A stretch of 64,000 bases of DNA. It comes from Micromonospora sp. RP3T (lineage in GTDB: Bacteria > Actinomycetota > Actinomycetes > Mycobacteriales > Micromonosporaceae). Under the pieces are notes generated by a model. That model made no database searches. It saw nothing but the letters and a program-made list of their open reading frames with translations, and had not been told where the DNA came from. This document shows positions 48,731 to 56,948 of this stretch, piece by piece (position 1 is the first letter of the stretch; every line of letters starts with the position of its first letter). A program made the translations under genes and the position numbers. The stretch lies in assembly GCF_003027925.1 (NCBI RefSeq), contig NZ_PYPS01000011.1, forward strand, positions 1 to 64,000. The letters run 5' to 3'.

Positions 48731-49663
48731 ATGCCGGTCATCGAAGTCGAGCACCTGCACAAGAGGTACGGCGACAAGGTGGCGGTCGACGACGTCTCGT
48801 TCAGCGTGGAGCAGGGCGAGATCTTCGGGGTGCTCGGCCGCAACGGCGCTGGCAAGACCACCACCGTGGAGTGCGTGCAGGGTCTGCGTCGCGCCGACGG
48901 CGGCACGGTGCGGGTGCTCGGGCTCGACCCGATCCGGGACCGCACCGAGGTGCGCCAGCGGGTCGGCGCCCAGCTCCAGGAGAGCCAGCTCCCCGACAAG
49001 CTGCGGGTCCGGGAGGCGCTGGACCTCTACCGCTCCTTCTACCGCAATCGCGCCGACATCGACGAGCTGCTGGCCGACCTCGGGCTGGCCGAGCAGCGCA
49101 ACACCGCGTTCCACAAGCTCTCCGGCGGCCAGAAGCAGCGCCTGTCGGTGGCGCTGGCGTTGGTCGGCCGCCCCGAGATCGCCATCCTCGACGAGCTGAC
49201 CACCGGGCTGGACCCGAAGGGCCGGCGCGACACCTGGGACCTGGTCGAGCGGATCCGCGACCGGGGCGTGACGGTCGTGCTGGTCACCCACTTCATGGCC
49301 GAGGCCGAGCGGCTCTGCGACCGGCTCGCGCTCATCGACGCCGGTCGGGTGGTCGCCATCGACACGCCGGCCGGGCTGATGTCCCGGGTGGACGCCGAGC
49401 ACCGGGTGCACTTCCGCCCGCTCGACCACCTCGACGACGCGCTGCTGTCCGCGCTGCCCGAGGTCAGCTCCGTGCGCCGGGACGGCGACGAGGTCACCGT
49501 CACCGGTCCCGAGGAGGTGCTCCAGGCGGTGCTGTCGGCGCTGACCGAGCGCAAGATCCGCTACGCCGGCCTCCGGGTCGAGCAGCCCACCCTGGACGAC
49601 GCGTTCGTCTCCCTCACCGGCCACCCGGCCACTCCGCCGGCGCTCGACGGAAGGTCATCGTGA
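48731..49663 (+). CDS. ABC transporter ATP-binding protein, second exporter
   Basis: 310 aa. ATG 48731 is set by GGAGG 10 nt upstream and by the start of the ABC fold (MPVIEVEHLHKRYGDKVAVDDV). Walker A GRNGAGKTT ~37, signature LSGGQKQR ~130, Walker B IAILDELTTGLD ~152 and the switch His in VTHFMAEAE are all present. The C-terminal ~90 residues are a DrrA/CcmA-like tail. The stop overlaps the permease start by 4 bp (GTGA). Together they form an ABC-2 exporter of the same broad type as the pair at 34275-36133 but clearly not a recent copy. It may be a second drug exporter or an unrelated efflux pump at the cluster border. Confidence 0.92.
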   Translation: MPVIEVEHLHKRYGDKVAVDDVSFSVEQGEIFGVLGRNGAGKTTTVECVQGLRRADGGTVRVLGLDPIRDRTEVRQRVGAQLQESQLPDKLRVREALDLYRSFYRNRADIDELLADLGLAEQRNTAFHKLSGGQKQRLSVALALVGRPEIAILDELTTGLDPKGRRDTWDLVERIRDRGVTVVLVTHFMAEAERLCDRLALIDAGRVVAIDTPAGLMSRVDAEHRVHFRPLDHLDDALLSALPEVSSVRRDGDEVTVTGPEEVLQAVLSALTERKIRYAGLRVEQPTLDDAFVSLTGHPATPPALDGRSS

Positions 49664-50400
49664 ACGCCCTGTCCAAGCTCGTCGCCGTCGAGGCCAAGCT
49701 GTTCCTGCGGGAGCCGGTCTCGCTGTTCTTCGTCTTCGCGCTGCCGCTCGGCCTGATGCTGGTGTTCGGCCTGCCGCAGCGCGGCGCCACCCAGGAGGCG
49801 ACCCCGGGGCAGCACGGCGAGCAGACGTTCCTGCCGTCCATCGCGCTCTCCCTGACGATCGGGATGCTGGCGCTGTTCACGCTGCCGATGGCGCTGGGCA
49901 TCTACCGGGAACGCAAGGTGCTGCGCCGGCTGGCCACCACCCCGGTCAGCCCGGCGTTGCTGCTCATCGCCCAGGTGGTGGTCAACCTGGCCATGGGCGT
50001 GGCCGGCGCGGTGGTCACCGCGGTCGGCGTACGTTTCCTGCTGGACCAGCCCGCGCCGGCCAACCTGCCCGGTTTCGTGCTGGCCTTCCTGCTCGGGGTG
50101 GCCTGCCTGTTCGCGATCGGCCTGCTCATCGCCGCGCTCGCCCCGTCGGCGCGGTCGGCGCAGTCCATCGGGCCGACGCTGTTCTTCCCGCTGCTGTTCC
50201 TGGCCGGGGCCTGGCTGCCCCGTGACCAGATGCCCACCGTGCTGGCCCGCATCGGGGAATACTCGCCGCTGGGCGCCACCGTGGACACTCTCTCCGCCGC
50301 GTGGGCCGGGCAGAGCCCGTCCGTGTCGCAGCTGCTCGTGCTGGCCGGCACCGCCGTCCTGGGCTGCCTGCTCGCCACCCGCCTGTTCCGCTGGGAGTAG
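49660..50400 (+). CDS. ABC-2 type permease, second exporter
   Basis: 246 aa. GTG at 49660 overlaps the ATPase stop, with GGAAGG upstream. There are about six hydrophobic segments: PVSLFFVFALPLGLMLVFGL ~20-40, the run around LTIGMLALFTLPMALGIY ~62-80, then paired segments ~100-185 and a C-terminal one ending LLATRLFRW. A short external loop after the first segment is polar (GATQEATPGQHGEQ). PLLFLAGAWLPRDQMP matches the conserved ABC-2 core. It forms the membrane channel for the preceding ATPase. Substrate unknown. Confidence 0.92.
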   Translation: MNALSKLVAVEAKLFLREPVSLFFVFALPLGLMLVFGLPQRGATQEATPGQHGEQTFLPSIALSLTIGMLALFTLPMALGIYRERKVLRRLATTPVSPALLLIAQVVVNLAMGVAGAVVTAVGVRFLLDQPAPANLPGFVLAFLLGVACLFAIGLLIAALAPSARSAQSIGPTLFFPLLFLAGAWLPRDQMPTVLARIGEYSPLGATVDTLSAAWAGQSPSVSQLLVLAGTAVLGCLLATRLFRWE

Positions 50401-50588
50401 GGCCGCCGGCCCTCGCTAGGGGGCGGCTAAGGGTACGTCGGCGGTGTGATCTGGATTACGTTCGAGTCGCACGGGAGATCGCCGCACGCGCCGCTCCGGC
50501 GGAGCCGGCGGCGATCCGCCCCGCGCTCGTGCGCGGCGCCCACGGCGCGCGCACGGCGAGGCGGAACACGAACGACGGAGGTCGTGCC

Positions 50589-50903
50589 ATGACAGCTTCT
50601 TCCGATCCCGCCCCGGCCGTCCGGACGGCGACGTCCTTCGTCAACGGTGACGACCGGACCGCCTGGCCGCTGACGGCCCACCAGATAGGCACGGACGCCA
50701 CCGGCATCGTCGAGGCGGTGCTGGAGGGCGGGCCGGCGACGTTGCCGGTCGAGCTGCGCAACCACCGGGTGTCCCCGGTGGAATCCAAGATCAAGGTACG
50801 GCACTACGGGGGCTACGAGCACTTCGAGCGGGATCCGGCCGGCGTCGTCGACGGCACGCCGGCGGTCTTCCGCTGGACCGGCCGAACCCGTATCGCGGAG
50901 TGA
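50589..50903 (+). CDS. Small conserved actinobacterial protein (DUF5988-like)
   Basis: 104 aa. ATG at 50589 has GGAGG 8 nt upstream. The C-terminal ~65 residues contain VLEGGPATLPVELRNHRV and KIKVRHYGGYEHFERDP. I associate this pattern with a short actinobacterial family of unknown function (DUF5988), which is sometimes found near biosynthetic genes. The N-terminal ~40 residues are variable. There are no signal peptide or membrane segments. The next gene (VOC protein) starts 18 bp downstream on the same strand. No function is proposed. Confidence 0.7.
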   Translation: MTASSDPAPAVRTATSFVNGDDRTAWPLTAHQIGTDATGIVEAVLEGGPATLPVELRNHRVSPVESKIKVRHYGGYEHFERDPAGVVDGTPAVFRWTGRTRIAE

Positions 50904-50921
50904 ACGAGAGGCGGTAACGCG

Positions 50922-51287
50922 ATGGGCGTCGGGGATCCGCGCAACGGTGCGCACCTGACGGTGACCGACGTCGCCACGGTGACCGCGTTCTACGCGGCGG
51001 TCTTCGAGGCGGTGCCGGTGCAGCGGGAGTGTCTGCTGGACGGCCGCGTCCTGCACGCCGAACTGGTGGTCGACGGCCACCGGCTGACGGTCAGCGAGTG
51101 GTCCGACGGCCCGGCTGACCCGGGCGGTCCGGGTGGCCCGCTGCCGCTCGCGCCGGCCGATCCGCACCAGCTCGTGCAGCGGGCGCTGGCGGCCGGCGCG
51201 ACGCTCGAACCCACAGGTGGCGGCCCGCCGGTGGGCGTGGTGTTCCGGGACCCGGCCGGCCTGCGCTGGGCGGTGCCCGGCCCCTAG
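50922..51287 (+). CDS. VOC-superfamily (glyoxalase/bleomycin-resistance fold) protein
   Basis: 121 aa. One VOC-type domain: AHLTVTDVATVTAFYAAVFEAVP at the start, a middle strand HAELVVDGHRLTVSEW, and the closing VVFRDPAGLRWAVPGP, which matches the usual D-P-x-G-x-x-W ending. Such proteins bind metals or small ligands, and some sequester antibiotics. This one has few obvious metal-binding residues, so catalysis is uncertain. It is probably co-transcribed with the small gene before it and ends just ahead of a strong hairpin. Confidence 0.8.
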   Translation: MGVGDPRNGAHLTVTDVATVTAFYAAVFEAVPVQRECLLDGRVLHAELVVDGHRLTVSEWSDGPADPGGPGGPLPLAPADPHQLVQRALAAGATLEPTGGGPPVGVVFRDPAGLRWAVPGP

Positions 51288-51297
51288 GTGTCCGACG

Positions 51298-51338
51298 ACG
51301 ACGAACGGCCCCGCCCGACGGGCGGGGCCGTTCGTCGT
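51298..51338. terminator. 19-bp stem hairpin, bidirectional terminator
   Basis: 51298-51316 pairs perfectly with 51320-51338 around a GAC loop. The stem contains ACGGCCCCGCCC. It lies between the converging VOC (+) and GT8 (-) genes, 11 bases after one stop and 11 before the other. Confidence 0.9.
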
Positions 51339-51349
51339 GTCCGCGCGGA

Positions 51350-52186
51350 TCAGCGCCGCAGCGTCGAACCGAGGCCGCCGCCGCTGCGCCGCCGGTGCTG
51401 CCAGTAGAAGTCCCGCCGGGCGCCCTGCGGGAAGCCGGGCTGCCACGGCTTGACCGGGCCGGCGGTGTGGATGATCGACGAGTCGGTGAGCTTGCCGCCG
51501 AACTCCGGCTCCCGTCGCCAGGCCATCAGGTCGTTCCACCGCCACGGCAACCGCAGCCAGTTGGCGTGCACCGCGAAGTTGAGCGCGTCCTGGTCCGGGT
51601 AGCGGGACTCGTGCGCGTGCCGACGCAGGTAGTCCAGCGACACCTCGCTCACCTCGCACTCCTTCCAGCGCGGCACGTCGATCAGCAGCACGCCGGAGTT
51701 GAAGTAGAGCGCGTGCGGGTCGAGGTGGTCGTAGCTCGACAGGCCGGGGATGCCGCCCATGTCCAGCAGCCGGCGGTTGAACGGGTCCCGCACCCCGCCG
51801 AGCGGCACCCCGCCCATGTCCAGCTCGAACAGCGGCTTGAGGCTGTTCAGGCACATCGTGTCGCAGTCCAGGTAGAGCAGCCGGCGCACGTCCGCCGGCA
51901 GCGCCGCGGGCACCAGCAGCCGCAGGTACATCGCCGGTGACAGGTACGCCATCAGCGGGTCGCTGCCCTTCGACAGGTTCACCTGCGCGGCGTCCACCCG
52001 GAGGAACTCCACTGTGGCGTTCGGCCCGGCGATGCGGGTGAGCGTGTTCCGGGCGCTCGCCGGCACGTCGTCGGCGGCCACCAGCCAGTACCGGAGCGTC
52101 TCGCCCGGGTTCGACTCGGCGACTGTCGACATGACGACCGCGGCGTGCGCCGCGTACGCGTTGTCAAAGGTCAGGGTCAGGTCCAC
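51350..52186 (-). CDS. Family 8 glycosyltransferase (GT8)
   Basis: 278 aa from GTG 52186, with AGGAGA 8 nt upstream. It has the GT-A fold of the GT8 group (relatives: lipopolysaccharide galactosyltransferases, glycogenin). N-terminal VDLTLTFDNAYAAHAAVVMST binds nucleotide. The metal-binding DxD is in LLYLDCDTMCLN ~110. YFNSGVLLIDVPRW ~160, DQDALNF ~195 and a C-terminal IIHTAGPVKPW (the usual HxxGxxKPW motif) complete the set. It should be a retaining transferase using a UDP-sugar, most often for cell-surface glycans. It stands alone on the - strand, so a role in the polyketide pathway is possible but not indicated. Confidence 0.9.
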   Translation of the reverse strand: MDLTLTFDNAYAAHAAVVMSTVAESNPGETLRYWLVAADDVPASARNTLTRIAGPNATVEFLRVDAAQVNLSKGSDPLMAYLSPAMYLRLLVPAALPADVRRLLYLDCDTMCLNSLKPLFELDMGGVPLGGVRDPFNRRLLDMGGIPGLSSYDHLDPHALYFNSGVLLIDVPRWKECEVSEVSLDYLRRHAHESRYPDQDALNFAVHANWLRLPWRWNDLMAWRREPEFGGKLTDSSIIHTAGPVKPWQPGFPQGARRDFYWQHRRRSGGGLGSTLRR

Positions 52187-52403
52187 GGGTGCTCTCCTTC
52201 GCGGCGGTGCGTGAGCGCAACGTCCAGAAAAGTAGCCGTGGAATTGTCGGCCCGGCAAGGAATGCGCATTCGCTCAGGGGGTTCGACGCACAACCCCTGA
52301 ATATGCCCCCTCAATTCCGTCGGTACGGCAGCGACGAGGTGTGGCACGCCGGTGACGATGCGATGCCCCCCGACATCCGTGGGTCGCCGAATAGTATTTC
52401 CTC

Positions 52404-52826
52404 ATGTCTGTCGATGCCCGATCCCACCGTCCGCCGCTGGCGCGCACCGTCGCGACGGCGCAGGTGGCGCTGGTGGTCGCGTTCCTCACCGTCGCCGCGC
52501 TCTGGCTGGGCCGGATGGTGTCGGCCGGCGCCGGCCCGGCCGAGCTGCGCACCGGCGCGTACGACCCGAAGGACCTGGTGCCGTTCGGCATGCACGGCTG
52601 GAACCCGTTCATGTGGCTCTACGGCCTCACCGCGCTGCTCTATCTCGCCGGGTTGGCCAGCCCGCTGTTGGCCGGTTACGGCGTGGTGCTGCTGGCCCGG
52701 GACCGGCGGTCGCTGCCGCGCGGGCTGCGGGTGTTGCTGCTGGCCGGCGTGGTGGCCGGTGCCGTGGTGACCGTGCTGCGCTTCACGCCGCTCGGGGCGG
52801 ACATGCAGGCCTGGTGGATGGACTGA
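52404..52826 (+). CDS. Small integral membrane protein of unknown function
   Basis: 140 aa. Three predicted membrane segments: ~15-38 (ATAQVALVVAFLTVAALWLG), ~66-92 (LYGLTALLYLAGLASPLLAGYGVVLL) and ~104-122 (GLRVLLLAGVVAGAVVTVL). The loop between the first two contains DPKDLVPFGMHGWNPFMW. I do not recognise the family. It lies in divergent orientation to the GT8 gene, with a 217-bp promoter gap, and ends before a nested hairpin. Confidence 0.75.
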   Translation: MSVDARSHRPPLARTVATAQVALVVAFLTVAALWLGRMVSAGAGPAELRTGAYDPKDLVPFGMHGWNPFMWLYGLTALLYLAGLASPLLAGYGVVLLARDRRSLPRGLRVLLLAGVVAGAVVTVLRFTPLGADMQAWWMD

Positions 52827-52853
52827 GCGGCATCGGCCTGCCCACCACCGGGT

Positions 52854-52899
52854 TGTGGGTGCGTCTGTTGTCGCCACCGCGACGACAATTGCACCCACA
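52854..52899. terminator. Nested hairpin, bidirectional terminator
   Basis: TGTGGGTGC (52854-52862) pairs with GCACCCACA (52891-52899), and inside it TTGTCG pairs with CGACAA. It sits between the converging membrane-protein gene (+) and the ASCH gene (-). Confidence 0.8.
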
Positions 52900-52916
52900 G
52901 CTAGCAGAGCGTGCCG

Positions 52917-53333
52917 TCACAGCGTCTCGACGAGGCGGAAGCGCTCCAGCACGGCGGGCGTGTCGTCGTCGACCGTGAACGTGGGGTCGCCGAGCCACCC
53001 GCGGTAGTCGGCGCCGTGCCAGTAGTCCTCGTGGCCGGCGCGCCAGGCGGCGACCGACGTGTAGCCCTCGCCCTCGTCCCGGGCATGGTCGAGGTCCACG
53101 TCACCGAGCCGGGCCACGCGGACCTCGACCAGCTCGATCACGGCCACCGGTCGGCCGGCGGAGTCGATCACCGCGAACCGGCTGCCGACGGCCGGCAGCG
53201 GCTCGCCCTCGATCTCGTTGTCCTGAAGCAGCCCGGTGGTGCTGGTCTTGGTGCCGTCCAGCACGGCGGTGACCAGTTGGTCACGTAGCGGGCCGGGGAA
53301 GGCGAACTCGTACGGGGGCAGCTCGGCGGTCAT
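52917..53333 (-). CDS. ASCH-domain protein
   Basis: 138 aa from ATG 53333 (MTAELPPYEFAFPG). ASCH domains are small beta-barrels of the PUA-like fold that bind RNA or modified nucleosides. Some are amidohydrolases acting on N4-acetylcytidine. Seen: LRDQLVTAVLDGTKTSTTGLL (the G-x-K-x-x-T-x-x family signature), GSRFAVIDSAGRPVAVIELVEVRV, and a C-terminal GEGYTSVAAWRAGHEDYW typical of the group. The exact substrate is not readable. It lies 50 bp downstream of the hydrolase gene on the same strand. Confidence 0.88.
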   Translation of the reverse strand: MTAELPPYEFAFPGPLRDQLVTAVLDGTKTSTTGLLQDNEIEGEPLPAVGSRFAVIDSAGRPVAVIELVEVRVARLGDVDLDHARDEGEGYTSVAAWRAGHEDYWHGADYRGWLGDPTFTVDDDTPAVLERFRLVETL

Positions 53334-53383
53334 GGCGGGCAGCGTAGCCGCGCCGCGGGTCGGCGGCGACGCGGTTTCGCCGG

Positions 53384-54274
53384 TCACGCCGGCGGGGCCC
53401 CGGGAGCCGGGAGCCACCGGTCGAGCCAGTCGAGCAGCGCGGCCTCGTAGCGCGGGCTGACGGCGGCCAGTTCCTCGCGCTCCCCGAGCGTGGGCGCGTG
53501 GTCGCAACCGGGCAGCCGGGCCACGGTCAGGTCGGCGTCGCGGGCCGCCCGTCGCCACACCGCGATGCTCTCCTCGATCGGGATCCAGGCGTCGGTCTCG
53601 CCGTAGCAGAGCAGCACCGGGCCGGTCAGCCGGGCGAACACCGGCACCGGGTCGAAATCCATGTCGGCCCAGGTGCCCGGCCGCTCGGACAGCTCGCGGG
53701 GGAGGAACGCCAGCGGGAACCAGGGCCGCGACAGCGCGGCCGTCAGCGCCGCCTGCGCGGTCGGGCGCGGCACGTCGCCGCGTTGGAACCCCTCGGCGAC
53801 CTCGCGCAACCGGGTCAGCTCGGCCACGTCGGCCGATCCGTAGCCGTGCCGGCGTAGCTGCTCGGCGGTGCCGTAGCGCATCTGCGCGGCCGGGCTGACC
53901 CCGCTGCACCCGACCAGGATCAGAAAGTCGACGGGGTGCGCGGCGGCGGTGACCGCCGCCGCCCAGGCCCCCTGGCTGAAGCCCCACAGCCCGACCGGTG
54001 CCGGGCCGACGTGCCGGCGCAGCACGGTGACCGCGGCGGCGGCGTCCTCGGCCTGGTCGGCGAGCGGCACGTCGCGGCCGTCGACGCGGGGGCGGCGGTC
54101 GTAGCGCAGCACCGCGACGCCGGCCGGTGGCAGCAGCCGGGCGAGGTGCCGGTAGAGGAAGTGGGACCGCTTGTCGGCGTGCGAACCGTGCAGCACCACC
54201 AGCCCGCCCCGGACCGGTCCGGCCGGCAGGTCGAGCGTCGCCGGCCGCCTCGACGCGCCGATGGTCGTCTCCAC
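53384..54274 (-). CDS. Alpha/beta hydrolase (dienelactone hydrolase/esterase-like)
   Basis: 296 aa from GTG 54274 (VETTIGASRRPATLDLPAG). The long open frame upstream of this is the shadow of the GNAT gene. Alpha/beta fold: oxyanion region VVLHGSHADKRS ~32, nucleophile elbow GFSQG ~98, Asp in YGETDAWIP ~224 and His in GCDHAPT ~256, a complete triad. The substrate is unknown, with ester or lactone hydrolysis likely. A link to the polyketide is not supported by distance or operon structure. Confidence 0.87.
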   Translation of the reverse strand: METTIGASRRPATLDLPAGPVRGGLVVLHGSHADKRSHFLYRHLARLLPPAGVAVLRYDRRPRVDGRDVPLADQAEDAAAAVTVLRRHVGPAPVGLWGFSQGAWAAAVTAAAHPVDFLILVGCSGVSPAAQMRYGTAEQLRRHGYGSADVAELTRLREVAEGFQRGDVPRPTAQAALTAALSRPWFPLAFLPRELSERPGTWADMDFDPVPVFARLTGPVLLCYGETDAWIPIEESIAVWRRAARDADLTVARLPGCDHAPTLGEREELAAVSPRYEAALLDWLDRWLPAPGAPPA

Positions 54275-54385
54275 GCCGGCAGTGAACCACGCCGCGCCGG
54301 TTCCGGCCGTCCCGTGCCGCCGGGTGCGTCGCGCATCGGCCTGCGTACGCTGGCGGGGTACGCCGCGCCGACCGTGGAGAGCACG

Positions 54386-54913
54386 ATGACCAGCACCACG
54401 ACCCGTACCGCAGGACCCGCCGACGTGCCCGCCCTGGTCGACCTGATCGAGTCGGCCTACCGTGGGGACCGGGCCCGGGCCGGTTGGACCCACGAGGCGG
54501 ACCTGCTCGACGGCCAGCGTACCGACCCGGAGATGGTGGCCGCCGCGGTGACCGGCCCGGCCGGCGTGGTGCTGCTGGCGGAGCGGGACGGCGCGCCGGT
54601 CGCCTGCTGCCAGCTGGAGCGCCGGGACGACCACGCGTACTTCGGCATGTTCGCGGTCGCGCCCGGTCACCAGGGCGGCGGGTTGGGTCGGGAGCTGCTG
54701 GCCGAGGCCGAGCGGTACGCCCGGGAGCGCTGGCACGCCGGTGAGCTGCGGATGACCGTGATCGTCCAGCGCGACGACCTGATCGCCTGGTACGAGCGGC
54801 GCGGCTACGCTCGCACCGGTGAGTTGAGCCCGTTCCCCTACGGCGACGAGCGCTTCGGTGTGCCGCGTCGCCCGGACCTGGCGTTCGAGACGCTGCGCAA
54901 GAAGCTCGGCTGA
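54386..54913 (+). CDS. GNAT-family N-acetyltransferase
   Basis: 175 aa. One GNAT domain. The acetyl-CoA pyrophosphate loop is in FAVAPGHQGGGLGRELLAEAERYA ~95-118 (the Q/R-x-x-G-x-G/A motif). Strand VIVQRDDLIAWYERRGYARTGE ~128-150 is the usual C-terminal signature. The ATG at 54386 follows GGAGAG. The acceptor is unknown. It converges with the following - strand gene, with one base between the stops. Confidence 0.88.
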   Translation: MTSTTTRTAGPADVPALVDLIESAYRGDRARAGWTHEADLLDGQRTDPEMVAAAVTGPAGVVLLAERDGAPVACCQLERRDDHAYFGMFAVAPGHQGGGLGRELLAEAERYARERWHAGELRMTVIVQRDDLIAWYERRGYARTGELSPFPYGDERFGVPRRPDLAFETLRKKLG

Positions 54914-54914
54914 C

Positions 54915-55328
54915 TCAGCCCGGCGGCCGGTCCACCCGGGCGGCCAGCTTCCTCGGCGCCCGCAGGCAGTAGCTCTCGGTGAGCAGCTCGGCGACCTCGG
55001 TCCAGTCCGTCGTGTCGTCGAGCGTCATCCCGACCACGTCGGCGCCCCAGCCCGGCGCGAAGAACGGCGGACCGGCGGCGAGTAGCCCGGCGATCTCGTC
55101 GCCGGGCGCGCGGAACGTCAGCACGCAGAGCGGCTCGTCGGTCGCGGTGGCCCGCGCGACGGCGGCCGGGTGGTCGGGGCCGACGGTGTACGCGTGGGCG
55201 AACGTGCGGGTGCGGATCCGCCAGCGCAGGCCCACCCAGGCCGGCTCCTCGTGGGTCTCCGGCAGGCCGAGGCAGACCGGTCGCAGGCGGTCGAGGTGGT
55301 CGGGTGGGACGTCTCCGGGGGCGGTCAC
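54915..55328 (-). CDS. MmcQ/YjbR-family protein
   Basis: 137 aa. Small DNA-binding-like alpha/beta fold of the YjbR group. Seen: LRPVCLGLPETHEEPAW near the start, RTFAHAYTV, PLCVLTFRAPGDE, an FFAPGWGADVVGMTLDD central part and a C-terminal LLTESYCLRAPRKLAAR. The family is widespread but its function is unsettled. It is divergent from the propeller gene at 55492 across a 163-bp gap. Confidence 0.83.
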   Translation of the reverse strand: MTAPGDVPPDHLDRLRPVCLGLPETHEEPAWVGLRWRIRTRTFAHAYTVGPDHPAAVARATATDEPLCVLTFRAPGDEIAGLLAAGPPFFAPGWGADVVGMTLDDTTDWTEVAELLTESYCLRAPRKLAARVDRPPG

Positions 55329-55491
55329 GCGGGCAGGTTAACCACTCCCACCGACAACCCGGACGGCCGGCGCGGCGTCCTTGCCGCCGCCGGTGGGGCC
55401 GTCGATTGTCGTAGGCGGGGAGTAGAACACCGATGAGTCTCGACGCGATCCGTGGTCATAGCTGCTGCACCTGCGGACAAAGGATGAGGAT

Positions 55492-56607
55492 ATGAGCATA
55501 GTTCGAGTGCTTGTCGGCACGCGCAAGGGCGCGTTCCTGCTGACGTCGGACGAGCGGCGCCGCGACTGGACGGTCGACGGCCCGCACTTCGGCGGCTGGG
55601 AGATCTACCATCTGACCGGCTCCCCGGTCGCTCCGGACCGGCTCTACGCGTCCCAGTCCGGCGGCTGGTTCGGGCAGCTCATCCAGCGCTCGGACGACGG
55701 CGGCCGGAGCTGGGCCCCGGTCGGCAACGACTTCGCCTACGCCGGCGACGTCGGCGAGCACCTCTGGTATGACGGCACGCCCAGGCCGTGGGAGTTCAAG
55801 CGGATCTGGCATCTCGAACCGTCCCGGCACGACCCCGACACGGTGTACGCCGGCGCGGAGGACGCCGCGCTCTACGTCTCCACCGACGGCGGCGAGAAGT
55901 GGACCGAGCTGACCGCGCTGCGCCAGCACCCGAGCGGTCCCGGTTGGCAGCCCGGCGCGGGCGGGATGTGCCTGCACACGATCATCCTGGACCCGGTCCA
56001 CCGGGACCGGATCTACGTGGCGATCTCGGCGGCGGGGGCGTTCCGCAGCGACGACGGCGGCGCGAGCTGGCTGCCGATCAACAAGGGGCTCCGGTCGGCG
56101 GAGATCCCCGACCAGGATTCGGAGACCGGCCACTGCGTGCACCGGCTGGCCCAGCATCCGTCCCGGCCCGACACCCTGTTCATGCAGAAGCACTGGGACG
56201 TGATGCGCACCGACGACGCCGGCGGGAGCTGGCGGGAGGTCAGCGGCGACCTGCCGTCGGACTTCGGCTTCCCGATCGCGGTGCACGCGCACGAGCCCGA
56301 GACGATCTACGTGGTGCCGATCACCAGCGACTCGCTGCACTACCCGCCGGACGGCCGGCTGCGGGTCTACCGCAGCCGCACCGGCGGCGAGCACTGGGAG
56401 CCGCTGACCGAGGGCCTGCCGCAGTCGCACTGCTACGTCAACGTGCTGCGCGACGCGATGGCTGTCGACACGCTCGACGAGTGCGGGATCTACTTCGGCA
56501 CCTCCGGCGGGCAGGTCTACCACTCGGCGGACGCCGGCGACAGTTGGGCGCCGATCGTGCGCGACCTGCCGCCGGTGCTCTCCGTCGAGGTCCAGGTGCT
56601 GCCGTGA
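55492..56607 (+). CDS. BNR/Asp-box beta-propeller protein (sialidase/VPS10-like fold)
   Basis: 371 aa, ATG preceded by AAGGATGAGG. At least six Asp-box-type repeats are visible: SDDGGRSW ~65, STDGGEKW ~130, SDDGGASW ~185, TDDAGGSW ~243, SRTGGEHW ~298 and SADAGDSW ~345. There is no signal peptide, so it is probably cytoplasmic. It is often annotated as exo-alpha-sialidase or WD40/YVTN/BNR-repeat protein, but sialidase catalytic residues cannot be confirmed and I do not assign that activity. The stop overlaps the start of a MoaD/ThiS-like gene (GTGA), so the two products are probably made in step. Confidence 0.85.
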   Translation: MSIVRVLVGTRKGAFLLTSDERRRDWTVDGPHFGGWEIYHLTGSPVAPDRLYASQSGGWFGQLIQRSDDGGRSWAPVGNDFAYAGDVGEHLWYDGTPRPWEFKRIWHLEPSRHDPDTVYAGAEDAALYVSTDGGEKWTELTALRQHPSGPGWQPGAGGMCLHTIILDPVHRDRIYVAISAAGAFRSDDGGASWLPINKGLRSAEIPDQDSETGHCVHRLAQHPSRPDTLFMQKHWDVMRTDDAGGSWREVSGDLPSDFGFPIAVHAHEPETIYVVPITSDSLHYPPDGRLRVYRSRTGGEHWEPLTEGLPQSHCYVNVLRDAMAVDTLDECGIYFGTSGGQVYHSADAGDSWAPIVRDLPPVLSVEVQVLP

Positions 56608-56900
56608 TCCGGGTCGTGCTGCCGGCCCACCTGAAGAATCTGGCGCACGTCACCGGCGAGGTGCGCGTCGAGGTGGCCGGTCCGCCCACGCAGCGCGAGG
56701 TGCTCGACGCGCTGGAGGCCGCGTACCCGATGCTGCGGGGCACGATCCGCGACCGGCACAGCGGCGCGCGCCGCCCGTTCGTCCGCTTCTACGCCTGCGA
56801 ACGGGACCTGTCCCACGAGCCGCCGGACGCGCCGCTGCCCGAGGAGGTGGTCGTCGGCAAGGAGCCGTTCATCGTGCTCGGCGCGATGGCCGGGGGCTGA
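56604..56900 (+). CDS. MoaD/ThiS-like ubiquitin-fold protein with C-terminal Gly-Gly
   Basis: 98 aa, GTG start inside the stop of the propeller gene. Beta-grasp pattern: [20 protein letters not shown], then [21 protein letters not shown], and near the end [16 protein letters not shown]. The chain ends exactly in Gly-Gly, the feature that lets MoaD, ThiS and related sulfur carriers be adenylated and thiocarboxylated, or conjugated. No E1-like (MoeB/ThiF), molybdopterin or thiamine gene is adjacent, so the partner must be elsewhere. Role unknown. Confidence 0.83.
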   Translation: MIRVVLPAHLKNLAHVTGEVRVEVAGPPTQREVLDALEAAYPMLRGTIRDRHSGARRPFVRFYACERDLSHEPPDAPLPEEVVVGKEPFIVLGAMAGG

Positions 56901-56948
56901 GCCGACGAACCCGGGAACCGGGTCCGGGACGGCCACGTCTGAGAGCTC

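Noticed and set aside
55492..56607. Calling the propeller protein a sialidase.
   Set aside because: Asp boxes occur in many propellers. The catalytic Arg triad and Tyr/Glu pair of sialidases could not be identified.
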